Positions 1 through 11,964 are shown, counted from the first letter of the stretch. The stretch is DNA of 64,000 nucleotides from Symsagittifera roscoffensis (GCF_963678635.1 NW_026970820.1:2046001-2110000), one strand, 5' to 3'. Notes: generated from the letters alone by a model not told the origin. Translations and numbers: made by a program.

Positions 1-49
1 AGAACAGTGATTTTTTGAAAAAAAAAGAAAAAAACGTAAAAAAATCAGT

Positions 50-63
50 TTTTGGCGGGAAAA
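50..63 (+). promoter_or_regulatory. E2F-like motif, unit 0
   Basis: TTTTGGCGGGAAAA matches the E2F-type consensus (TTTSGCGC or TTTGGCGGGAA). Its position relative to the unit end is similar to that in family B. Function is not shown; nematode repeats often contain this kind of word. Confidence 0.4.
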
Positions 64-572
64 TTCTCAAAAAATCAAAAATCAAGTTTTCTCTCTCTTT
101 ACTCCAATGAATTAATTCGGCCACGACAATCATTTTTTGTGATCAGTAAAAATGTCGAAAAACGACCGGAACATTGACTTTTTTGAAATTTGACAAAAAA
201 CTTCAAAAAAACCGCAAAAAAACATCAAAAATCTCGAAAAAATTGCTGAAAAAATTTTGGCAAACAATACACCATTCGATTCCCTTAACTGTGCTTGTGT
301 CCAAAAAAAACATCACTTTTTCGCATTTTCTCAACCAAAATTGATTTATTGGGGCATTTTTGAAAAAAATCGTGATTTTGACCAAAAAAAACGCCCCTTT
401 TTCCCCAAAAAGTGCAATTCATAACATTATTTCGGAAAAACGCCTTCCCAAGTTATATCTTAGAATTTTGTCCTCTACCTACATGCAAAGTTTGAAGAAA
501 TTCTATACTGCCGTTTTCGAGAACTTGAATAATTTTTTTATTTTCCTAATTAGGTATTTTTTCTAGTTGACC

Positions 573-595
573 GGCAAGGAAACCCTACCCTTGCC
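573..595 (+). other. Terminal hairpin H3, unit 0
   Basis: Arms GGCAAGG and CCTTGCC pair perfectly around an aaaccctac loop. It lies 38 bases before the end of CCACCTAG. Of all H3 copies its arms are closest to family D. Confidence 0.8.
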
Positions 596-942
596 TAAAG
601 GATTCACAAAGCCGGACCGCGACGACCACCTAGAGCTTTTTGTGGCCCCGCTGTGTCCTTGACTCTTGACGTGTGGGTTCCGCGGGGGGCGGAGCAGGGG
701 AACGCTTAACGCACTCGCAAAAGGAGCACCCTTCGGGTGCCCTTTTTTGCTCGAAAGTTTTCTGAAACGGTATCTGATGAGCTTTGTAAGGTGTCACAAA
801 AACAACAACACAAAACGTTCTGTATGTGATTAGAAAATGTCAAAAAAAATTTTTTATACTTTCAATGACTGAATCTACCCCTGATCAGTCTCTAGAGAAC
901 TCTAAACCAAAGTAACTTATGTTTTTCAGTGATTCATGAAGA

Positions 943-980
943 GGACCGTTCCAACGAAAACAAGTTTTCGGAAACAGTCC
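943..980 (+). other. Middle hairpin H2, family A form
   Basis: The left outer arm reads GGACCGTTCC against GGAAACAGTCC, leaving two C/A mismatches. The inner stem CGAAAAC/GTTTTCG is intact. The two mismatches are present in A units across the window, so they are a family trait. Confidence 0.88.
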
Positions 981-2195
981 TCATAATTTTTTTCGAGCCC
1001 ATTGTCAAGTACGTGGACTTTCAATTGTGACTTATAGCTGAATTGAACTTGGAATTTGTCCCAAAAAGGTTAAGTTTGTCTCAAATTGATTAGAAGCAAA
1101 AGAAATAAAAAAAAAACATTTTTTTTATTTGGAAAAAAAAGTTGAGTCAGAAACGTGAAAAAACCCTTTTTTCAAAAGTCATTAAAAGTAGCTCCAATTG
1201 GCTTAAATCACTAGACTACAATATATGAACCTGTTCAGAATGGTTTTCACGACCAAAGCCGTACAAATTCCATATTTAGAGAAAAGGAAAAAAAAACAAC
1301 TTTTTGGTTAACTCAAAAAGGTAGATAAATCGGGTAAAGTCGTCTTCAAACCTATAGGATCGAAAAGTGATCTATATAGGGTATATATGTAGTGTCCTTG
1401 TTAGGTCGCATGCAAAAAAATAGAACAGTTTTGTTGGCCACTTCCGAAATTAAGACTTTTTTTTCGAAATTTGGCCATTTTTATTTGTAGTAAAATAGCT
1501 GAGAAAAAAAATTGTAAAAACCAAAATTTTTATCCAATTTTGACGTTTAAATACTCTATACCTACTAAAATGTCTATGGCAAGCTCAAATAAGCCATCAA
1601 AATTCATTTTTTCTCTCTTTTTAAAATTTTTGTTTTTTTGATATACAATGTTGAGTCAGAAACGTGAAAAATCAATTTTTTTCAAAAAGTCAAAATAAAG
1701 TGTTCCAATCAATTTGTTTCACTAAAACACACTTTATGAACCTGTTCAGAATGGTTTTTTGGGTTAAAGCTGAAAATTCACCCATTTTGAGAAAAGTGGA
1801 AAAAACACCTTTTTAGTTACAAAAAAACCATCATTTTTGTTGCAGTTTTTGAAAAAACTCAAATTTTTGAGAGAAAAATTTTTTCTCAAACCTTTATATT
1901 TAGGCTCCCCAAACAGTCTACTTTCATCCATTCTCCATCAATATACCCCATTTTTTGAACCAAAACAGAGTTAATAGGTGATTTTTATCAAAAAACGTGT
2001 TTTTTACCATTTTTGCCCCCCATTTCCCTCTATAAGTCAACACATAACAAAATTTTGGCAAAACGGGGCAAAAGTGTATCCTTAGAATTTCCATACGGGG
2101 CTGCATGCAAAAAATTAGGGAATTCTGACCTCCAGTTTTCGAGAACACAACTTATTCTGCATGAAAAGGGTAAAAGGTAAATGTTCTTTCGAACC

Positions 2196-2216
2196 GACGG
2201 GGCCCCTTCCCCTGTC
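2196..2216 (+). other. Terminal hairpin H3, family A form
   Basis: GACGGGG pairs with CCCCTGTC with a single bulged T; the loop is ccctt-rich. All A units carry this form. A second small stem, GCCG-GACG-CGGC, lies about 10 bases before the final CTAG. Confidence 0.8.
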
Positions 2217-2254
2217 TCTGCTGAACGCCAAAGCCGGACGCGGCGGCCACCTAG

Positions 2255-3887
2255 AGGTTTTTGTGGCCCCGCTACATCAGTGACTTTCGAAGGAGTAGGT
2301 TCCGCGGGGGGCGGAGCAGGAGAACGCTAAACGCACTCGCAAAAGGAACACCCTTCGGGTGCTCTTTTTTGCTCGAAAGTTTTCTGAAACGGTATCTGAT
2401 GAACTTTGTAAGGTGTCACAAAAGCAACAACACAAAACATTCTGTATGTGATTAGAAAAAGTCAAAAAAGATTTCTCATACTTTCAATGACTGAATCTAC
2501 ACCTGATCAGTCTCTAGAGAACTCCAAACCAAAGTAACTTATGTTTTTCATTGATTCATGAAGAGGACCGTTCCAACGAAAACAAGTTTTCGGAAACAGT
2601 CCTCATATTTTTTTTCGAGCCCATTGTCAAGTACGTGGACTTTCAATTGTGACTAATAGCTGAATTGGACTTGGAATTTGTCCCAAAAAGGTTAAGTTTG
2701 TCTCAAATTGATTAGAAGCAAAAGAAAAAAAAAACATTTTTTTAATTGGAAAAAAAAGTTGAGTCAGAAACGTGAAAAAACCCTTTTTTCAAAAGTCATA
2801 AAAAGTAGCTCCAATTAGCTTAAATCACTAGGCTACAATATATGAACCTGTTCAGAATGGTTTTCATGACCAAAGCCATACAACTTCCATATTTAGAGAA
2901 AAAGCAAAAAAAAAAAACAACTTTTTGGTTAACTCAAAAAGGTAGATAAATCGGGTAAAGTCGTCTTCAAACCTATAGGATCGAAAAGTGATCTATATAG
3001 GGTATATATGTAGTGTCCTTGTTAGGTCGCATGCAAAAAAAATAGAACAGTTTTGTTGGCCACTTCCGAAATTAAGACTTTTTTTTCGAAATTTGGCCAT
3101 TTTTATTTGTAGTAAAATAGTAGTAAAATAGCCGAGAAAAAAAATTGTAAAAACCAAAATTTTTATCCAATTTTGACGTTTAAATACTCTATACCTACTA
3201 AAATGTCCATGGCAAGCTCAAATAAGCCATCAAAATTCATTTTTTCTCACTTTTTAAAATTTTTGTTTTTTTGATATACAATGTTGAGTCAGAAACGTGA
3301 AAAATCAATTTTTTTCAAAAAGTCAAAATAAAGTGTTTCAATCAATTTGTTTCACTAAAACACACTTTATAAACCTGTTCAGATTGGGTTTTTGGGTTAA
3401 AGCCGAAAATTCACCCATTTTGAGAAAAGTGGAAAAAACACCTTTTTAGTTACAAAAAAACCATCATTTTTGTTGCAGTTTTTGAAAAAACTCAAGTTTT
3501 TGAGAAAAAATTTTTTTCTCAAACATTTATATTTAGGCTCCCCAAACAGTCTACTTTCATCCATTCCTTGTCAATATACCCCATTTTTTGAACCAAAACA
3601 GAGTTAATAGGTAATTTTTATCAAAAAACGTGTTTTTTACCATTTTTGCCCCCCATTTCCCTCTATAAGTCAACACATAACAAAATTTTGGCAAAACGGG
3701 GCAAAAGTGTATCCTTAGAATTTCAATACGGGGCTGCATGCAAAAAATTAGGGAATTCTGACCTCCAGTTTTCGAGAACACGACTTATTCTGCATGAAAA
3801 GGGTAAAAGGTAATTGTTCCTTCGAACCGACGGGGCCCCTTCCCCTGTCTCTGCTGAACGCCATAGCCGGACGCGGCGGCCACCTAG
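2255..3887 (+). repeat. Unit 2, family A
   Basis: The 5' end is AGGTTTTTG. H1 is near 2348-2362 and has one arm mismatch (ACACCC opposite GGGTGC). H2 is at 2565-2602 and H3 at 3829-3849. It is nearly identical to the unit at 55447-57075: they share the private variants gcaggagaacg, catacaacttcc and gtccatggc. The first eight bases differ between the two. Confidence 0.95.
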
Positions 3888-3981
3888 TTGTCACTGTGGC
3901 CCCGCTTTTTTAGTGACTTTTGATGACTAGGTTCCGCGGGGGGCGGAGCAGGGGAACGCTAAACGCACTCGCAAAAAAGAC

Positions 3982-3994
3982 CACCCTCAGGGTG
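3982..3994 (+). other. Hairpin H1, family B form
   Basis: CACCC-TCA-GGGTG, extended by GA/TC and A/T pairs around a C/C mismatch. The loop is TCA or TCC instead of TTC or GAA. Confidence 0.8.
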
Positions 3995-4190
3995 CTCTTT
4001 TTTGCTCGAAAGTCTTGTGAAACGATTTGGAACTGTAAGTATTGGAAGCAGTTACACACAAAACGTTATGCATCTTTGTGATCATAGTCACAAGTGGTTT
4101 TCGACAGCTTCTATATTTCAATCTTGACATGATCTATTTCTAAAATGGCCAAAATAAAGTGATTTTACGTTTTTCAATGATTCTTGAAGA

Positions 4191-4228
4191 GGACTGTCTC
4201 AACGAAAACAAGTTTTCGGAAACAGTCC
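4191..4228 (+). other. Middle hairpin H2, family B form
   Basis: The left arm is GGACTGTCTC, one mismatch against the constant right arm. The inner stem is intact. Confidence 0.88.
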
Positions 4229-4905
4229 TGGTAACTCATTTTTGATCTCATTTTCGAGTCTATCGACTTTCAGGCGTAATTAGTAGGCTAACAGGACCTA
4301 TATTAGGTATTAAAAAGATTGAGTTTGTACCAAAATCATCAGAAGCAAGAGATACAAAAACATGAAAAAAGTTCAAAAAATTTCAAAAATTTAAAAAATT
4401 TGAAAAAATTTTCCATAAAACTTGATTTTTTGTTTTGTCACAAAATAACAGAAAATTAACGTAAAATGAACTTTCAATAGTCCATTTTGACTAATTTTTA
4501 CTATTCAAGCACATTTTAACTTAATAACAACATTAAAAAAACCACTGGAAAGGGTGTTTTTCAGCAAACGCCCTTTTTGACCACACCTACGAAAATGATA
4601 ACTTTTTATCTAACAAATATAGAGACCTCGGGTTTTTTGCATTGTAATGGGTATACTGAAGACTACCTCTCGCGTGCTGAAACGAACAATTTTTCTCTTT
4701 AATTTTTCCCGCAATTTCGAATTAGGGCGTTTTTTGGCTATTTTTGGTCCTTTTGGGCGGTAAAAAGTCAAACTTAGAGACAACTGTCAAAAAATCTGTT
4801 ATCACATGATAGAGTCAACTTGCCATGGCGTACCAGATAGTGTCCTGATTCAGACGAAAATTGCCCTTTAATTGTCCGTGGGGGGAGGAAATTGAAAATT
4901 TTTAT

Positions 4906-4919
4906 TTTTGGCGGGAAAA
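4906..4919 (+). promoter_or_regulatory. E2F-like motif, unit 3
   Basis: TTTTGGCGGGAAAA, preceded by the gtggggggaggaaat stretch that all B units carry. Confidence 0.4.
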
Positions 4920-5419
4920 TTTGAAATTTTTCAAAAAAACATTTACTCCACAGACAACGGTTTTAAACTAATGTTGGCATGGTACACAATTTATCGCTTC
5001 ATAACTAGGGTCGATTTCTGCCGGGAACATTGATTTTTTAAAAAAATGACCAAAATTTTTGTTGCATTTTTTCAAAAAAATCAAAATTTTGAGAAAAAAA
5101 AGTTTAAAAATCCTACATATTTAAGCTCCCCAAACTGTCTACTTCCATCCATTCCCTATCAATATAACCCATTTTCTCAACCAAAATCAAGTTATGGGGC
5201 CAAAAAGTCAAAAAACGTGAAAAAACAACATTTCACGCCCATTTTCGCCCCAAAAGTACCACACATAATGTTTTTTCGGAAAAACGTCACAAGAGTTTTC
5301 GCCTTATCTCAAAAAGTTTCAGGGGGGTTGGCAAAATTTCAGAGAGATCTGACCTACAGTTTTCGAGAACTTGACTTTTTCTGCAAGAAAAGAATAAAAG
5401 GTAAATGTTCCTTCGAACC

Positions 5420-5441
5420 GACGGGGCCCCCTTCCCCTGTC
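5420..5441 (+). other. Terminal hairpin H3, family B form
   Basis: Same arms as A (GACGGGG / CCCCTGTC) with a loop one C longer. All standard B units have it. Confidence 0.78.
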
Positions 5442-5479
5442 TCTACTGAACGCCGAAGCCGGATGCGGCGGCCACCTAG

Positions 5480-7073
5480 AGCTTTTTGTGGCCCCGCTTT
5501 TTTAGTGACTTTTGATGACTAGGTTCCGCGGGGGGCGGAGCAGGGGAACGCTAAACGCACTCGCAAAAAAGACCACCCTCAGGGTGCTCTTTTTTTGCTC
5601 GAAAGTCTTGTGAAACGATTTGGAACTGTAAGTATTGGAAGCAGTTACACACAAAACGTTATGCATCTTTGTGATCATAGTCACAAGTGGTTTTCGACAG
5701 CTTCTATAACTAAATCTTGACATGATCTATTTCTAAAATGGCCAAAATAAAGTGATTTTACGTTTTTCAATGATTCTTGAAGAGGACTGTCTCAACGAAA
5801 ACAAGTTTTCGGAAACAGTCCTGGTAACTTATTTTTGATCTCGTTTTCGAGTCTATCGACTTTCAGTCGTAATTAGTAGGCTAACAGGACCTATATTAGG
5901 TATTAAAAAGATTGAGTTTGTACCAAAAACATCAAAAGCAAGAGATACAAAAACATGAAAAAAGTTCAAAAAATTTCAAAAATTTAAAAAATTTGAAAAA
6001 TTTTTCCAAAAAACTTGATTTTTTGTTTTGTCATAAAATAACAAAAAATTGACGTAAAATGAACTTTCAATAGTCCATTTTGACTAAATTTTACGATTCA
6101 AGCACATTTTAACTTAATAACAACATTAAAAAAACCACTGGAAAGGGTGTTTTTCAGCAAACGCCCTTTTTGACCACACCTACGAAATTCATAACTTTTT
6201 ATCTAACAAATATAGAGACCTCGGGTTTTTTGCATTGTAATGGGCATACTGAAGACTACCTCTCGCGTGCTGAAACGAACAATTTTTCTCTTTAATTTTT
6301 CCCGCAATTTCGAATTAGGGCGTTTTTTGGCTATTTTTGGTCCTTTTGGGCGGTAAAAAGTCAAACTTAGAGACAACTGTCAAAAAATCTGTTATCACAT
6401 GATAGAGTCAACTTGCCATGGCGTACCAGATAGTGTCCTGATTCAGACCAAAATTGCCCTCTAATTGTCCGTGGGGGGAGGAAATTGAAAATTTTTATTT
6501 TTGGCGGGAAAATTTGAAATTTTTCAAAAAAACATTTACTCCACAGACAACGGTTTTAAACTAATGTTGGCATGGCACACAATTTATTGCTTCATAACTA
6601 GGGTCAATTTCTGCCGGGAACATTGATTTTTTAAAAAAATGACCAAAATTTTTGTTGCATTTTTTCAAAAAAATCAAAATTTTGAGAAAAAAAAAGTTTA
6701 AAAATCCTACATATTTAAGCTCCCCAAACTGTCTACTTTCATCCATTCCCTATCAATATAACCCTTTTTCTCAACCAAAATCAAGTTATGGGGCCAAAAA
6801 GTCAAAAAACGTGAAAAAACGACATTTCACGCCCATTTTCGCCCCAAAAGTACCACACATAATGTTTTTTCGGAAAAACGTCACCAGAGTTTTCGCCTTA
6901 TCTCAAAAAGTTTCAGGGGGGTTGGCAAAATTTCAGAGAGATCTGACCTACAGTTTTCGAGAACTTGACTTTTTCTGCAAGAAAAGAATAAAAGGTAAAT
7001 GTTCCTTCGAACCGACGGGGCCCCCTTCCCCTGTCTCTACTGAACGCCAAAGCCGGATGCGGCGGCCACCTAG
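5480..7073 (+). repeat. Unit 4, family B
   Basis: This unit directly follows another B unit and is very close to it in sequence. The 5' end is AGCTTTTTG, unlike the TTGTCACTG of its neighbour. H1 is at 5574-5586, H2 at 5784-5821, H3 at 7014-7035 and the E2F-like site at 6499-6512. Confidence 0.95.
6499..6512 (+). promoter_or_regulatory. E2F-like motif, unit 4
   Basis: Same 14 bases and the same context as in the preceding B unit. Confidence 0.4.
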
Positions 7074-8699
7074 TTGTCACTGTGGCCCCGCTGTATTCTT
7101 GACTTTTGAGGAGAAGGTTCCGCGGGGGGCGGAGCAGGGGAACGCTTAACGCACTCGCAAAAGGAGCACCCTTCGGGTGCTCTTTTTTGCTCGAAAGTTT
7201 TCTGAAACGGTATCTGATGAACTTTGTAAGGTGTCACAAAAGCAACAACACAAAACGTTCTGTATGTGATTAGAAAAGTTCAAAAAAAATTTCTCATACT
7301 TTCAATGACTGAATCTACACCTGATCAGTCTCTAGAGAACTCTAAACCAAAGTAACTTTTGTTTTTCAGTGATTCATGAAGAGGACCGTTCCAACGAAAA
7401 CAAGTTTTCGGAAACAGTCCTCATATTTTTTTTCGAGCCCATTGTCAAGTACGTGAACTTTCAATTGTGAATTATAGCTGAATTGGACTTGGAATTTGTC
7501 CCAAAAAGCTTAAGTTTGTCTCAAATTGATTAGAAGCAAAAGAAAAAAAAACATTTTTTTTTTGGAAAAAAAAAGTTGAGTCAGAAACGTGAAAAAATCC
7601 TTTTTTCAAAAGTCATAAAAAGTAGCTCCAATTTTCTTAAATCACTAGGCTACAATATAAGATCCTGTTTAGGATGGTTTCCATGACCAAAGCCGTAAAA
7701 TTCCCATATTTAGAGAATAGGCAAAAAAAACAATTTTTTGGTTAACTCAAAAAGGTAGATAAATCGGGTAAAGTCGTCTTCAAACCTATAGGATCGAAAA
7801 GTGATCTATATAGGGTATATATGTAGTGTCCTTGTTAGGTCGCATGCAAAAAAATAGAACAGTTTTGTTGGCCACTTCCGAAATTAAGACTTTTTTTTCG
7901 AAATTTGGCCATTTTTATTTGTAGTAAAATAGTAGTAAAATAGCCGAGAAAAAAAATTCTAAAAACCATAATTTTTATCCAATTTTGACGTTTAAATACT
8001 CTATACCTACTAAAATGTCTATGGCAAGCTCAAATAAGCCATCAAAATTCATTTTTTCTCACTTTTTAAAATTTTTGTTTTTTTGATATACAATGTTGAG
8101 TCAGAAACGTGAAAAATCAATTTTTTTCAAAAAGTCAAAATAAAGTGTTCCAATCAATTTGTTTCACTAAAACACACTTTATGAACCTGTTCAGAATGGG
8201 TTTTTGGGTTAAAGCCGAAAATTCACCCATTTTGAGAAAAGTGGAAAAAACACCTTTTTAGTTACAAAAAAACCATCATTTTTGTTGCAGTTTTTGAAAA
8301 AAATCAAATTTTTGAGATAAAAATTTTTTCTCAAACCTTTATTTTTAGGTTTCCCAAACAGTCTACTTTCATCCATTCTCCATCAATATACCCCATTTTT
8401 TGAACCAAAACAGAGTTACTAGGTGATTTTTATCAAAAATCGTGTTTTTTACCATTTTTGCCCCCCATTTCCCTCTATAAGTCAACACATAACAAAATTT
8501 TGGCAAAACGGGGCAAAAGTGTATCCTTAGAATTTCAATACGGGGCTGCATGCAAAAAATTAGGGAATTCTGACCTCCAGTTTTCGAGAACACGACTTAT
8601 TCTGCATGAAAAGGGTAAAAGGTAAATGTTCCTTCGAACCGACGGGGCCCCTTCCCCTGTCTCTGCTGAACGCCATAGCCGGACGCGGCGGCCACCTAG
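7074..8699 (+). repeat. Unit 5, family A
   Basis: The 5' end is TTGTCACTG, with ctgtattcttgac downstream. H1 is at 7164-7182, H2 at 7383-7420 and H3 at 8641-8661. It belongs to an A subgroup with the variant gatcctgtttaggatgg, shared with the units at 29179 and 37352. Confidence 0.95.
7164..7182 (+). other. Hairpin H1, family A form
   Basis: GAGCACCC-TTC-GGGTGCTC. This 19-base core is exactly the reverse complement of the C/D core (loop GAA). The stem extends outward with A/T pairs to a GC base pair set. Confidence 0.88.
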
Positions 8700-10325
8700 T
8701 TGTCACTGTGGCCCCGCTATATCAGTGACTGTTGACGAGTGGGTTCCGCGGGGGGCGGAGCAGGGGAACGCTTAACGCACTCGCAAAAGGAGCACCCTTC
8801 GGGTGCTCTTTTTTGCTCGAAAGTTTTCTGAAAAGGTATCTGATGAACTTTGTAAGGTGTCACAAAAGCAACAACACAAAACGTTCTGTATGTAATTAGA
8901 AAAGGTCAAAAAAATTTCTCATACTTGCAATGACTGAATCTACACCTGATCAGTCTCTAGAGAACTCTAAACCAAAGTAACTTTTGTTTTTCAGTGATTC
9001 ATGAAGAGGACCGTTCCAACGAAAACAAGTTTTCGGAAACAGTCCTCATATTTTTTTTCGAGCCCATTGTTAAGTACGTGAACTTTCAATTGCGAATTAT
9101 AGCTGAATTGGACTTGGAATTTGTCCCAAAAAGGTTAAGTTTGTCTGAAATTGATTAGAAGCAAAAGAAAAAAAAAATTTTTTTTTTTGGAAAAAAAAAG
9201 TTGAGTCAGAAACGTGAAAAAATCCTTTTTTCAAAAGTCATAAAAAGTAGCTCCAATTTTCCTAAATCACTAGGCTACAATATAAGAACCTGTTTAGGAT
9301 GGTTTCCATGACCAAAGCCGTAAAATTTCCATATTTAGAGAAAAGGCAAAAAAAAACAACTTTTTGGTTAACTCAAAAAGGTAGATAAATCGGGTAAAGT
9401 CGTCTTCAAACCTATAGGATCGAAAAGTGATCTAAATAGGGTATATATGTAGTGTCCTTGTTTGGTCGCATGCAAAAAACTAGAACAGTTTTGTTGGCCA
9501 CTTCCGAAATTAAGACTTTTTTTTCGAAATTTGGCCATTTTTATTTGTAGTAAAATAGTAGTAAAATAGCCGAGAAAAAAAATTGTAAAAACCACAATTT
9601 TTATCCAATTTTGACGTTTAAATACTCTAGGCCTACTAAAATGTCTATGGCAAGCTCAAATAAGCCTTCAAAAATCATTTTTTCTCACTTTTTAAAATTT
9701 TAGTTTTTTTGATATACAATGTTGAGTCAGAAACGTGAAAAATCAATTTTTTTCAAAAAGTCAAAATGAAGTGTTCCAATCAATTTGTTTCACTAAAACA
9801 CACTTTATGAACCTGTTCAGAATGGTTTTTTGGGTTGAAGCCGAAAATTCACCTATTTTGAGAAAAGTGGAAAAAACACCTTTTTAGTTACAAAAAAACC
9901 ATCATTTTTGTTGCAGTTTTTGAAAAAACTCAAATTTTTGAGAGGAAAATTTTGTCTCAAACTTTCTTATTTGGGCTCCCCAAACAGTCTACTTTCATCC
10001 ATTCCTTGTCAATATACCCCATTTTTTGAACCAAAACAGAGTTAATAGGTGATTTTTATCGAAAATCGTGTTTTTTACCATTTTTGCCCCCCATTTCCCT
10101 CTATAAGTCAACACATAACAAAATTTTTGCAAAACGGGGCAAAAGTGTATCCTTAGAATTTCAATACGGGGCTGCATGCAAAAAATTAGGGAATTCTGAC
10201 CTCCAGTTTTCGAGAACACGACTTATTCTGCACGAAAGGTAATATAGGTAAATGTTCTTTCGAACCGACGGGGCCCCTTCCCCTGTCTCTACTGAACGCC
10301 ATAGCCGGACGCGGCGGCCACCTAG
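8700..10325 (+). repeat. Unit 6, family A
   Basis: The 5' end forms a perfect inverted repeat, GTCACTG at 8702-8708 and CAGTGAC 14 bases later. H1 is at 8790-8808, H2 at 9008-9045 and H3 at 10267-10287. The 3' tail is the cacgaaaggtaatatagg subtype, shared with the units ending at 25894 and 38978. Confidence 0.95.
8702..8729 (+). other. 5' terminal inverted repeat, family A
   Basis: GTCACTG and CAGTGAC are separated by tggccccgctatat. Other A and B units keep the right arm in various states; units starting with AGGTTTTTG or AGCTTTTTG have lost the left arm. Confidence 0.75.
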
Positions 10326-11964
10326 ATAGGTCAGTGACCTGCGGTGCATGGGTGTTATGGGCTTGATTCGTAAGCATTGGCCTGGGGGCCATTAGCTTCA
10401 AGCCATGTGGCACTCGCAGAAAAAGAGCACCCGAAGGGTGCTCTTTTACTGCTCGAATGTCTTGTGAAACGGTATCTGATGAACTTTGTAGGGTGTCACA
10501 AAAGCAACATGACAAAACTTTCTGTATCTGATCAGTAATGGTCAAAAAAGATTTATGACACTTTCAATGACTGAAGCTACACCTGATCAGTCTCTAGAGA
10601 ACCCTAAAACAAAGTAACTTATATTTTTCAGTGACTCATGAAGAGGACTGTTTCAACGAAAACAAGTTTTCGGAAACAGTCCTAATAATTTACTTGGAGC
10701 TCATTTTCAAGTACGTGGACTTTCAATTGTGACTAATAGGTGAATTAGACTTGGAATTTGTCCCAAAAAAGTTAAGTTTGTCTCAAATTGATTAGAAGCA
10801 ATAGAAAAAAAAACTTTTTTTTTATTTGATAAAAATACTTGAGTCAGAAACGTGAAAAATCCTTTTTTGTCAAAAAGTCATTAGAAGTAGTTCAATTTGC
10901 ATTAAATCACCAAACTACAATATATGAACCTGTTCAGATTGGTTTTCATGAACAAAGCCGTAAAATTTCCATATTTAGAGAAAAGGCAAAAAAACACCTT
11001 TTTGGTTAACTGAAAAAGGTAGATAAATCGGATAAAGTCGTCTTCAAACCTATAGGACCGAAAAATTATCTAATTGAGGTATATATGTAGTGTCCCTTGT
11101 AAGGTAACATGCAAAAAAATGAAACAATTGGGGTGGACACTTCAGAAAATAAGACTTTTTTTTCGGACTTTGGCCATTTTTATTTGTAGTAAAGTAGTAG
11201 TAAGTTACCAGAGAAAAAAAAGTTGTAAAAACCAAAATTTTTATCCAATTTTGACAATTAAATACTCTATACCTACTAAAATGCCTATGGTAAGCTCAAA
11301 TAAGCCATCAAAACTCAATTTTTCTCACTTTTTAAAATTTTTGTTTTTTTGATATAAAATGTTGAGTCAGAAAAGTGAAAAATCAGTTTTTTTTCAAAAA
11401 GTCAAAAAAAGTTGTTCCAATCAATTTGTTTCACTAAAACACACTTTCTCAGCCTGTTCAGAATGGTTTTCATGTTTAAAGCTGAAACTTTACACATTTT
11501 GAGAAAAGTGGAAAAAATAACTTTTTAGTTACAAAAAAACCATCATTTTTGTTGCAGTTTTTGAAAAAACTCAAATTTTTAAGAAAAACAAATTTTCACA
11601 AATCTACATAATTGGGCTCCCAAAACAGTTTACTTTCATCCATTCTTCATCAAATTACCCCAATTTGTTAACCAAAATAGAGTTACTGAGCCATTTTTTC
11701 CAAAAAACGTGGTTTTTCCCTGTTTTTCCCCATTTTTCCCACTATAAGTCAACGCATAACAAAATTTTGGGAAAACGGAGCAAAAGTGTATCCTTAGAAT
11801 TGCATTTTAGGCCCGCATGCCAATTTTTATCGAATTCTATCCCGACAATTTTGAGATCAGCACTTTTTCCGAGCAAATAGTCATACCGTTATAATTCTTT
11901 GGCCGTTCGGGGCCCCTACCCCAAACTCACTAAACAAAGACGCCGAAGGCGGACGGCCACCTAG
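10326..11964 (+). repeat. Unit 7, family C
   Basis: The 5' end is ATAGGTCAGTGACC. H1 spans 10416-10452 with one internal A/A mismatch, H2 is at 10645-10682 and H3 at 11905-11926. Close to the end a small CGCC-GAA-GGCG hairpin lies at 11941-11951, nine bases before CTAG. Its 5' half shares private variants (agccatgtgg, cttttactgc) with the unit at 57076. Confidence 0.95.

Larger units (their letters stand above)
1..633 (+). repeat. Unit 0, partial, B-like (3' part only)
   Basis: The left-truncated unit matches family B in its body: TTTTGGCGGGAAAA at 50-63 and a stretch around 400-450 resembling the B tail. Its end differs. The terminal hairpin at 573-595 has perfect 7-base arms, GGCAAGG and CCTTGCC, a sequence closer to family D, and the unit closes with gacgaCCACCTAG. 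It is either a diverged B relative or a mosaic with a D-like end. Confidence 0.85.
634..2254 (+). repeat. Unit 1, family A
   Basis: The 5' end is AGCTTTTTG followed by TGGCCCCGC. H1 is at 726-740 (its outer right arm reads GGGTGCCC where other A units have GGGTGCTC), H2 at 943-980 and H3 at 2196-2216. It carries only one copy of the TAGTAAAATAG element near 1485, which most other A units have in duplicate. The internal repeat marker CCTGTTCAG is at 1230 and 1741, giving a 511-base period. Confidence 0.95.
3888..5479 (+). repeat. Unit 3, family B
   Basis: The 5' end is A-like (TTGTCACTGTGGCCCCGC), but the body differs from A after the G-rich segment. H1 is CACCC-TCA-GGGTG at 3982-3994, H2 at 4191-4228 and H3 at 5420-5441. 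An E2F-like TTTTGGCGGGAAAA lies at 4906-4919. A long open frame starts near 5046 and runs through the junction into the next unit; it is probably not coding. Confidence 0.95.

Noticed and set aside
633..650. Canonical Helitron 5' TC start
   Set aside because: Units begin with TTGTC, AGGTT, ATAGG, CACCC or AGGAA. A TC start exactly after CTAG is not seen, so a standard Helitron call is not justified.
771..800. CTGATGA word near GAAAC, as in a hammerhead ribozyme core
   Set aside because: GAAAC precedes CTGATGA by only about five bases, leaving no room for the stems. No cleavage-site triplet is placed correctly.
1924..2148. Minus-strand 74-codon frame found in most A units
   Set aside because: It lies in the conserved 3' block and its conservation is explained by repeat identity. 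No protein family is recognised.
3530..3545. TTAGGC, the nematode telomere word
   Set aside because: It occurs once per unit within tatatttaggctccc and is not tandem, so it is a chance match.
6652..7149. Open frame of about 165 codons, repeated in B units (also near 5046, 23843, 40150)
   Set aside because: It is low-complexity, Lys/Phe-rich, lies in A/T-run DNA and runs through the unit junction into the next unit, where its C-terminus changes with the neighbour. The copies are alike because the DNA is alike. No domain is recognisable.
10186..10545. Minus-strand open frame of 119 codons over A-C junctions (also near 30664 and 56936)
   Set aside because: It exists only where an A end meets a C start, so it is produced by the junction. 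No start context or known domain is visible.
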